Shown here: in pieces, positions 55,863-64,000 of the stretch | How positions within the stretch are numbered: position 1 is the stretch's first letter | Layout: the number at the start of each line of letters is the position of its first letter | Assembly: GCF_009496155.1 (NCBI RefSeq) | Contig: NZ_WIJP01000005.1 | Span: 81,440-145,439, forward strand | Origin: Streptococcus mitis | GTDB lineage: Bacteria; Bacillota; Bacilli; Lactobacillales; Streptococcaceae | DNA: 64,000 bases | Reading direction: 5' to 3' | Notes under the pieces: model-generated | Told to the model about the DNA's origin: nothing | Seen by the model: the letters and a program-made list of their open reading frames with translations, nothing else | Databases searched by the model: none | Made by a program: the position numbers and the translations under genes

Positions 55863-55879
55863 ATGAACACCTTGTTCAT
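55863..55879. promoter_or_regulatory. SczA operator candidate
   Basis: ATGAACACCTTGTTCAT is a 17-base palindrome (seven-base arms) between czcD and sczA. A second palindrome TTCAGTTCTGAA lies at 55933-55944. SczA in pneumococci binds palindromic sites in this interval to control czcD by zinc. Confidence 0.75.
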
Positions 55880-55965
55880 TATCATTATCCACTAAAACTC
55901 AAAGAAAGGATAGAAGCAAAATATCAGCTTTATTCAGTTCTGAACAATTTGCCTCAAATGTCCAT

Positions 55966-56502
55966 ATGACTAACATTGACCGCCGTATCAGTAAAACCAA
56001 AAAAGCCATCTATCAGGCTTTTCTACAATTTTTGAACGAGAAGGGCTACGAATCCACTACAGTTCAGGATATCATTAATCTCGCAGATGTGGGACGTTCC
56101 ACTTTTTACTGTCACTATGAGAGCAAGGAACTACTTCTGGACGAGCTTTGTCGCCACCTCTTTCATCACATCTTTGAAAGAGAGGAGTCCATTTCAACCG
56201 AGGATTATCTCGCTCACCTCTTTCTACATTTTCAGAAAAATCAAGACCATATCACCAGTCTGCTATTTTCTAAAAATGACTACTTCCTCCGTCAACTCCA
56301 TAAAGAGCTAGAACACCATGTCTATTCCGTGCTAGCTGATAAGTTGAAAAAAGCTCACCCAAGTCTGCCTCCTTCTTACCTCCAACACTTAGTCATGTCC
56401 AACTTTATCGAGACATTGACCTGGTGGCTCAAAAAAGGGCAAGACTTTACAGACCAAGAAGTTGTCCAATTTTATCTAGACCTTCTCATTCCTAAAAATT
56501 GA
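55966..56502 (+). CDS. sczA: TetR family zinc-responsive regulator SczA
   Basis: The 178-residue protein has the TetR helix-turn-helix (KAIYQAFLQFLNEKGYESTTVQDIINLADVGRSTFYCHYESKE) and a C-terminal ligand domain rich in His (LCRHLFHHIFE, LHKELEHHVYS). The position next to czcD identifies it as SczA, which activates czcD when zinc is high. Weak ribosome-binding site. Confidence 0.88.
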   Translation: MTNIDRRISKTKKAIYQAFLQFLNEKGYESTTVQDIINLADVGRSTFYCHYESKELLLDELCRHLFHHIFEREESISTEDYLAHLFLHFQKNQDHITSLLFSKNDYFLRQLHKELEHHVYSVLADKLKKAHPSLPPSYLQHLVMSNFIETLTWWLKKGQDFTDQEVVQFYLDLLIPKN

Positions 56503-56515
56503 ATACAGAGTAGAG

Positions 56516-56550
56516 CTCAGTTGCCTTATTTCTAGGCTACTGAGTTTTTT
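56516..56550 (+). terminator. sczA terminator
   Basis: CTCAGTTGCC/GGCTACTGAG stem, one mismatch, followed by six T. Confidence 0.75.
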
Positions 56551-56565
56551 ATCTTTTCAATAATC

Positions 56566-56599
56566 AAAAAAGCCCAGACGACATTGTCTGAGCATTTTT
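56566..56599 (-). terminator. proWX terminator (minus strand)
   Basis: On the minus strand GCTCAGAC/GTCTGGGC is followed by six T; it lies past the proWX stop. Confidence 0.75.
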
Positions 56600-56640
56600 C
56601 TATCTAGTCGTTTAACCAAGTTGAGTTCAGCATTTTTAAG

Positions 56641-58882
<2,242 letters not shown>

Positions 58883-58896
58883 TCTGTATCCTCAAT

Positions 58897-59099
58897 TTAA
58901 AACTTACCTCTATTGATCAAAGCTTCTATCTTAGGCAAAACTTCCTTATTATTCCAATACTACAAAATTTTCCCGTTTTCTAGACGGAAAATATCGTACT
59001 GGGCACAGGCGTCACCATCAATCTAAGTCTGACCATAGCTAACCACGTAGTTTTCTTGTCCTAAGAGTTGGAAAACAAAGTCAAAAGTGACCTTTGCTT
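58897..59099 (-). pseudogene. NTF2-like (SnoaL-type) protein remnant
   Basis: On the minus strand one frame reads VTFDFVFQLLGQENYVVSYGQT, stop, IDGDACAQYDIFRLENGKIL, stop, YWNNKEVLPKIEALINRGKF, stop. This is the C-terminal half of an NTF2-like protein; both internal stops are TAG (59023-59025 and 58960-58962). The N-terminal half is gone. It lies between marR and proV, where a MarR-controlled partner would be expected. Confidence 0.75.
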
Positions 59100-59122
59100 A
59101 TAAACAGCTAATTTGATCTATC

Positions 59123-59566
59123 TTAAACCTCATTTTCCATCTCTTTCAGATTAGCCAAAATTCTTTCTTGAAAACCTTCAAACTGACGAATTTCTTCCTC
59201 TGAAAATCCTTTGTAACAGATAGTATCCAATCTTTGACTGACACGTTGCCCAACTTCTTTCTGAGACTTGCCCAACTCTGTTAAAACTAAATACTTCTTA
59301 CGCTTATCTTCTCCACACGGACTGACAGTTACAAGATTTTGTTCCTCTAGATTTTTTATCATAGTCGTCAGCGTATTATTAGCAAGCCCAGTCGCAAGCG
59401 CAATGTCTGTCGCCGTAGCACAGCCTGTCTCACTATTCCATAAAACCGCTAAAATCTTCCCCTGCTCACTCCGATAAAGAGAGTCAGGGTCTTGTCTTAG
59501 TAACTTTTGAAAAATCCGCCCATTCAACAAACGAATATGATGGGCTACCAAATGACAATATTTCAT
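59123..59566 (-). CDS. MarR family transcriptional regulator
   Basis: The 147-residue protein has the winged helix GCATATDIALATGLANNTLTTMIKNLEEQNLV and wing SPCGEDKRKKYLVLTELG. GGAGG precedes the ATG. The gene that follows it on the transcript is the NTF2-like pseudogene, so its original target may be lost. Confidence 0.88.
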   Translation of the reverse strand: MKYCHLVAHHIRLLNGRIFQKLLRQDPDSLYRSEQGKILAVLWNSETGCATATDIALATGLANNTLTTMIKNLEEQNLVTVSPCGEDKRKKYLVLTELGKSQKEVGQRVSQRLDTICYKGFSEEEIRQFEGFQERILANLKEMENEV

Positions 59567-59667
59567 GAAACCTCCAATTTATTTCCATATCGATACGAAT
59601 AAAAAATATTATAGTACTTATTATTCTAATTGTCAATTATTTCGATTTAGAACTAATTTTTCTCAGT

Positions 59668-59697
59668 AAAAAATCTCCTACTCAAGGTAGAAGATTT
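59668..59697 (-). terminator. Terminator of the O-antigen-ligase-like gene
   Basis: AAATCTNCTAC-type stem (59671-59681 with 59687-59697), followed on the minus strand by six T. Confidence 0.65.
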
Positions 59698-59710
59698 CAA
59701 TCTTATAAAC

Positions 59711-60904
59711 TTAATCCGTCATGTCCGATACCAAAGTTCGATGCTCCAATGGAATGCTACACATAACTAGCAAGAAAATGAAACCGGACTGAATCCAGAA
59801 AAGGGCCAAGTCAAAGATTCCGTGTACAGCAACCACTGTAAGGAAAGATAGATAAAGACCGATAATCGGACGTTTCCCCAACTCCTGACTCATATCCATC
59901 ATCAATCGAACAGGAGCAACAGAAGACAAAACTAATAAAATAGTCCCAACAATTCCGTAACTCAGAATCGTGTCAATATAAAGGCTGTGAGCATGTTCAT
60001 GATAGGGAGCATTTATCCGAGGATAAGAGTGCATATAGGTCAATGGCCCCTCACCCCAAAAAGGATTTTGCTTAAACAAGGCCATCCCCGCATCCCAAAT
60101 AGAAATCCGTTCTTCCATAGAAGAATCCAAAGTTCCCATCCTAACTCCCAGATCACTTGAAAAGAGGAAGCTCAAGCCGATCGCGAAGACCCCAATACTA
60201 AGCCAAAAAGCCTTCCAGTTTTTAATAGTCGTAAAGAGATAGATGATTGCTCCAGCGATAATAGCAGGAAAGGCAGTTCGATTTTGAGTAAAGTTCAAAC
60301 CAAAGAGATTCACAAAGCCTGCAATCACACAGAATACTTTCAACCAATTCAACTTGGTCGTTGTAAACAGATAGAAAGCAATCATAATACAGAAACAACA
60401 AATAATACCATAATAATTAGGATTAAAGAAGGTCACTTCTGCACGATTCTGATGCCACACCTGCATGTTAGGTGAAAGAAAAGCATAGTTGAATTTCTTC
60501 ACAATTTGGAAATGTTCTAAACTCGCAAAAACAGCTGACAATACGCTACCAAACAAGACGAGCTGCAAAATCAATCGAAAGAATTTATGTGATAACATCG
60601 ACTGATAGTGCAAAAAGAAAACAGTAAATAGAAACATTCCTACTGAAGCCACAAGACCCATCCAATTTTGTGCAAAAATGGATATAATAGTACTATAGCC
60701 AAGAAAAAGAAGCAGCATCGGATGCTCCCCCATTTTCTGAAGAATACTTTTCATATCTCCTGTAAAAATCAAACTGATAATATATAAACAGAATACAACT
60801 ACAAAAAGATAAAAGGGTAAAAATATACTCAGGATAATTCCCAATAAAATCAGCTCTTTACTAGACAACCCTTTCAGCTTTTTAATAAAGCCTATTGATT
60901 TCAA
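59711..60904 (-). CDS. O-antigen ligase/polymerase (Wzy_C) family membrane protein
   Basis: The 397-residue protein has about 11 membrane helices and the Wzy_C/WaaL loop with Arg in FTQNRTAFPAI and GEGPLTYMHSYPRINAPYHEHAHSLYIDTIL. The start is TTG at 60904, with AAAGGA seven bases upstream. The family joins polymerised glycans to lipid or protein acceptors; in pneumococci one member attaches teichoic acid to lipid (TacL). I cannot assign the acceptor here. Confidence 0.82.
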   Translation of the reverse strand: MKSIGFIKKLKGLSSKELILLGIILSIFLPFYLFVVVFCLYIISLIFTGDMKSILQKMGEHPMLLLFLGYSTIISIFAQNWMGLVASVGMFLFTVFFLHYQSMLSHKFFRLILQLVLFGSVLSAVFASLEHFQIVKKFNYAFLSPNMQVWHQNRAEVTFFNPNYYGIICCFCIMIAFYLFTTTKLNWLKVFCVIAGFVNLFGLNFTQNRTAFPAIIAGAIIYLFTTIKNWKAFWLSIGVFAIGLSFLFSSDLGVRMGTLDSSMEERISIWDAGMALFKQNPFWGEGPLTYMHSYPRINAPYHEHAHSLYIDTILSYGIVGTILLVLSSVAPVRLMMDMSQELGKRPIIGLYLSFLTVVAVHGIFDLALFWIQSGFIFLLVMCSIPLEHRTLVSDMTD

Positions 60905-61037
60905 AATGAATCCTTTCTCTCCAAATCAACTGATTCAGATAATAGCAAGCTATCCTATATTGTACCACTTTTTTAGCAATTTGAAAACAAAGGAAACGAT
61001 TCCTAGGTAAAAAAGAGAGCAAGCTAACTTTTCAAAG

Positions 61038-61091
61038 TAACTTCCACTTGGCTAGCCGAAGTGGAAATTAGTCTAAAACGGATTTTTATGG
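61038..61091. repeat. Hairpin repeat module, copy 1
   Basis: TAACTTCCACTT and AAGTGGAAATTA arms around GGCTAGCC, followed by GTCTAAAACGGATTTTTATG. Related copies lie at 62336, 62447 and 62503, on the other side of the IS30 element. Confidence 0.6.
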
Positions 61092-62347
61092 TGGAATTAA
61101 GTGTGAGACGTTTGAGTTAGAAATGAGGTTCACTATGACAAAACATAAACACCTTACACTTTCAGACCGTAATGATATCCAATTAGGCTTAGAGCGCGGT
61201 GAAACCTTCAAAGCTATCGGACAATCCATTCTAAAAGACCCGACTACTGTTTCTAAAGAAGTCAAACGAAATAAACAAATTAGAGACTCTACCTCTAACA
61301 ACCTTCCTTGACCTCTACTCGACAAAGCTCCCTTTGTCTGTAATGGGTGCCCTAAAAGAAGACAAAATTGTGGCTATAAGAAGATTTTATACCTCGCTAA
61401 ACAAGCTCAAAAGCAGTACGAACAAACTCTTGTCGAAGCTCGTGAAGGAACTCCCCTTAACTCGCAGACTTTCTGGGACATGGACAAGATCATTTCTGAT
61501 GGGGTTAAAAAGGGACAACACATCTATCATATCCTCAAAACTCACAACCTTGACGTCAGCTCCTCAACTGTCTATCGACACATCCGAAAAGGGTACCTGT
61601 CTATCGCTCCGATTGACCTAGCCAGAGCCGTTAAATTCAAAGAAAGACGGAAAAGTAAACTACCCTCCATCCCTAAAGAAGCTAAAAAAGGACGTTCCTA
61701 TGAGGATTTCCAAAATTATTTAGCTCTTAACCAACTGAACTCTTGGATGGAAATGGACACTGTTATGGGCAGGATAGGAGGTAAAGTACTACTCACCTTC
61801 AATCTCTCTTTCTGTAACTTTATCTTCGCTAGGCTTCTGGATAATAAAACTGCCCTTGAGGTTACCAAACACTTCTATAAGCTCAAGAACACTCTTCACC
61901 AAGCTGACAAAGATTTCTTCCTACTCTTTCCTGTCATCCTGACAGATAATGGTGGAGAGTTTGCCAGGGTTGATGACATCGAAATGGATGTGCGAGGAGA
62001 AAGTAAACTCTTCTTTTGTGACCCTAATCGCTCTGACCAGAAAGGGAGAATTGAGAAAAATCACACGCTAATTCGCGACATTCTTCCAAAGGGAACTTCC
62101 TTTGACAACTTAACTCAAGAGGACATCAATCTCGTTTGTTCGCATGTCAACAGTGTCAAACGGGCTGCTTTGAATGGAAAGTCAGCCTATGAACTTTTTG
62201 CCTTTACTTATGGAGAAGAGATTCCTAAGCTTCTCGGTATTTCTAAAATACCTGCAGAAGATGTCTGCCAGTCTTCTACATTACTCCAACATAAAATCTA
62301 AAAACTAACCTAAACCCCCATTCAAACGTCTCACACTAACTTCCACC
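61090..62347 (+). mobile_element. IS30-family insertion sequence (IS1239-like)
   Basis: About 1258 bp bounded by imperfect 27-base inverted repeats (61090-61116 and 62321-62347) sharing GTGTGAGACGTTTGA. The single gene is an IS30-type transposase interrupted by a TGA, so the copy is probably immobile without help. The exact ends are uncertain because the outer GGTGGAA part also occurs in the neighbouring hairpin modules. Confidence 0.8.
61135..62301 (+). pseudogene. IS30-family transposase with one in-frame TGA
   Basis: The frame runs from the ATG at 61135 to 62301, broken only by TGA at 61309-61311. N-terminal helix-turn-helix HLTLSDRNDIQLGLERGETFKAIG; after the stop a cysteine-rich FVCNGCPKRRQNC; then DDE residues in SWMEMDTVMG, ILTDNGGEFA and KGRIEKNHTLIRD. 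The stop sits where a Cys codon before PLLDKAPFVCNGC would be likely. Full length would be 388 residues. Confidence 0.85.
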
Positions 62348-62370
62348 ATAGCGGAACTTAATCTGAAACG
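62336..62370. repeat. Hairpin repeat module, copy 2
   Basis: CTAACTTCCACC, four to five bases, CGGAACTTA and ATCTGAAACG. It starts inside the right end of the IS30 element. Confidence 0.55.
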
Positions 62371-62446
62371 CTTTCAGATGAGGGGATTTTGTGCGCTCTT
62401 TTTTTCGATGCCTTTCGGCTACAAAAGCGATGAAATCAAGCATTAG

Positions 62447-62491
62447 TAAAACCAGTGGAACTTACCCTGAAACGGATTTCCACTGGTTTTT
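62447..62491. terminator. Hairpin repeat module, copy 3, terminator-like
   Basis: AAAACCAGTGG (62448-62458) pairs with CCACTGGTTTT (62480-62490). The loop has GAACTTACCCTGAAACGGAT, the same core as copies 1, 2 and 4. A and T runs on both sides make it a bidirectional stop. Confidence 0.65.
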
Positions 62492-62502
62492 ACGATTTTT
62501 AT

Positions 62503-62547
62503 CAGACTAACTTCCACTTCTACTAGCGGTGGAACTTAGTTTGGGAA
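62503..62547. repeat. Hairpin repeat module, copy 4
   Basis: AGACTAACTTCCAC, TTCTACTAGC, then GGTGGAACTTAGTTTGGGAA. It has the hairpin of copy 1 without the trailing AACGG. The remaining 62548-62731 holds only the birA upstream region. Confidence 0.6.
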
Positions 62548-62731
62548 TTTACCAAAAAGAGAGTAAAAATACTGAGATTTCAAGACTCAATCTTAATGAT
62601 TGCATTTTCTCTAAGAAAATCATGCCGTAAATAGTAGGCATATGTTAAAATAGTAGTAATAAAATATAGATTAGGCGCAACTATCCAAACTAGATTCAAA
62701 TCATATACTATTCTTAAAGAAAGGCAACACT

Positions 62732-63667
62732 ATGAAATCCTACCAAGCTGTCTACCATATTCTAGCTAAAGAAACCGACTATATCAGCGGAGAAAAAATC
62801 GCAGAAAAACTATCCCTAAGCCGAACATCAATTTGGAAAGCCATCAAGCGGCTAGAACAAGAAGGCATTGAAATTGATAGCATCAAAAACAAAGGATATA
62901 AACTGATGAATGGTGACCTTATTCTTCCAGAGATTCTAGAAGAAAATCTTCCAATTAAAGTCAGTTTTAAACCTGAAACAAAATCAACACAACTGGATGC
63001 AAAAGAAGCAATTGATTTAGGGAATGAAGCAAACACTCTATACCTAGCTTCCTATCAAACAGCAGGTCGAGGTCGTTTTCAACGTTCTTTCTACTCACCA
63101 CAAGGTGGTATTTATATGACACTCCATCTTAAACCAAATCTCGCCTATGACAAATTACCATCCTACACACTACTTGTAGCTGGAGCTGTCTACAAAGCCA
63201 TTAAGAACCTAACTTTAATAGATGTCGACATAAAATGGGTTAATGATATCTACCTAAACAATCATAAAATTGGAGGAATCCTTACTGAGGCAATGACCTC
63301 TGTAGAAACTGGCTTAGTCACAGATATCATTATTGGAGTAGGTATCAATTTCACTATTAAAGACTTCCCCCAGGAATTAAAAGAAAAAGCTGCTAGTTTA
63401 TTTAAAGCACCAGCTCCTATAACAAGGAATGAATTAATCATAGAAATCTGGCGTATTTTCTTCGAAACACCAGCAGATGAGTTATTATACCTCTATAAAA
63501 AACAGTCATTCGTTCTAGGAAAAGAAGTTACTTTCACACTGGATCAAAAAGACTACAAGGGACTTGCTAAAGATATCTCAGAAAATGGCAAGCTTTTAGT
63601 TCAATGTGATAACAGAAAAGAAATCTGGCTCAATAGTGGCGAAATTTCACTCAAGAGTTGGAAGTAA
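62732..63667 (+). CDS. birA: Bifunctional biotin ligase / biotin repressor
   Basis: The 311-residue protein has an N-terminal winged helix (AEKLSLSRTSIWKAIKRLEQEGIEI, about 17-50), the biotinyl-AMP loop AGRGRFQRSFYSPQGGIYMTL, KWVNDIYLNNHKIGGILTEA and a C-terminal SH3-like domain. It biotinylates carriers such as acetyl-CoA carboxylase BCCP and can repress biotin genes. AAAGG upstream. Confidence 0.95.
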   Translation: MKSYQAVYHILAKETDYISGEKIAEKLSLSRTSIWKAIKRLEQEGIEIDSIKNKGYKLMNGDLILPEILEENLPIKVSFKPETKSTQLDAKEAIDLGNEANTLYLASYQTAGRGRFQRSFYSPQGGIYMTLHLKPNLAYDKLPSYTLLVAGAVYKAIKNLTLIDVDIKWVNDIYLNNHKIGGILTEAMTSVETGLVTDIIIGVGINFTIKDFPQELKEKAASLFKAPAPITRNELIIEIWRIFFETPADELLYLYKKQSFVLGKEVTFTLDQKDYKGLAKDISENGKLLVQCDNRKEIWLNSGEISLKSWK

Positions 63668-63780
63668 AATAATACAATTATAAAATAACTACAGATGAGT
63701 AATTCAATTAAATTCTACACATCTGTAGTTTTTATAATATTAAAAAGAAAAAAAAAGAGAGTCATAAACTCTCATTAAAA

Positions 63781-63868
63781 CGGAGAATAAGGGATTCGAA
63801 CCCTTGCGCCAGTTACCCGACCTAACGATTTAGCAAACCGTCCTCTTCAGCCTCTTGAGTAATTCTCC
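63781..63868 (-). tRNA. tRNA-Ser (GCT)
   Basis: An 88-base class II tRNA: acceptor GGAGAAT/ATTCTCC, anticodon loop with GCT (GGTTTGCTAAATC), long variable arm, T arm GGTTCGAATCC, discriminator G. No encoded CCA. Confidence 0.95.
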
Positions 63869-63874
63869 TATTAA

Positions 63875-63948
<74 letters not shown>

Positions 63949-63982
63949 AAGTTAAAAACTTGGTAATTTGAACAAAGTTCAA

Positions 63983-64000
63983 AGCGGGTGACGAGAATCG
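63983..64000 (-). tRNA. Partial tRNA at the window edge, probably tRNA-Gly
   Basis: On the minus strand the last visible bases CGATTCTCGTCACCCGCT give a T-stem and an acceptor strand CACCCGC with discriminator T, the pattern of tRNA-Gly. The anticodon lies outside the window. Confidence 0.6.

Noticed and set aside
61480..62301. Independent 273-residue transposase gene
   Set aside because: It continues the frame of the upstream transposase part across one stop; no ribosome-binding site at 61480.

Overview
This window is a chromosomal segment of a mitis-group Streptococcus, close to S. pneumoniae, S. pseudopneumoniae or S. mitis. The evidence is four pneumococcal-type BOX repeats, a RUP-like repeat, a ComX cin-box in front of the prepilin peptidase gene, the SczA/CzcD zinc module, the proWX/proV choline-type transporter, a teichoic-acid aminosugar pair, and a gene order that largely follows the pneumococcal chromosome. 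I cannot settle the species. A second trpB and a Sau3AI-like restriction system are features I do not recall from reference pneumococci.

Layout. Positions 1-2906 are an AT-rich accessory block: a partial unknown gene, a PLP-dependent aminotransferase-like enzyme and a tyrosine recombinase. A half-ABC exporter, a BOX element and an LrgAB/CidAB pair follow. Positions 6168-7318 hold a MarR regulator, a DUF4649 protein and a thioredoxin; nearly identical 16-base boxes sit at the two promoters. Positions 7366-9835 carry queCDEF behind a structured attenuator leader. Positions 10007-19333 hold aquaporin, an HxlR/NTF2-like unit, pepF-rsmE-prmA, GNAT/Nudix/DUF3013 genes, a HicAB toxin-antitoxin pair with a palindromic operator, and unknown small genes. 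rarA is followed by 6S RNA and tRNA-Lys.

From 21031 to about 25250 the 3' end of tRNA-Lys recurs (one normal copy, one altered copy, one fragment) with integrase-tail-like remnants. It brackets two DUF308-type membrane proteins and an AI-2E transporter, and looks like a decayed integration site. ltrA follows and is broken by one in-frame TAG. pilD overlaps trpA tail to tail. The trp operon (27788-35519, minus strand) is trpB2-trpEGDCFBA with two Trp T-box leaders in series.

Positions 35852-46465 hold two genes for teichoic-acid sugar initiation, a heterodimeric ABC exporter, DUF421/DUF3290 membrane genes, exoA, and xpt-pbuX under a guanine riboswitch. A GATC-type restriction-modification pair (46520-49392) lies between two copies of one 32-base terminator, as if inserted by duplicating it. 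The rest holds galTK/galR, adhC, czcD/sczA (the nmlR gene expected between adhC and czcD is missing), proWX/proV, an NTF2-like pseudogene, a MarR regulator, an O-antigen-ligase-type membrane protein, a nonsense-mutated IS30-family element among related hairpin repeats, birA, and a minus-strand tRNA cluster (Ser, Ile, and a partial tRNA, probably Gly) at the right edge.
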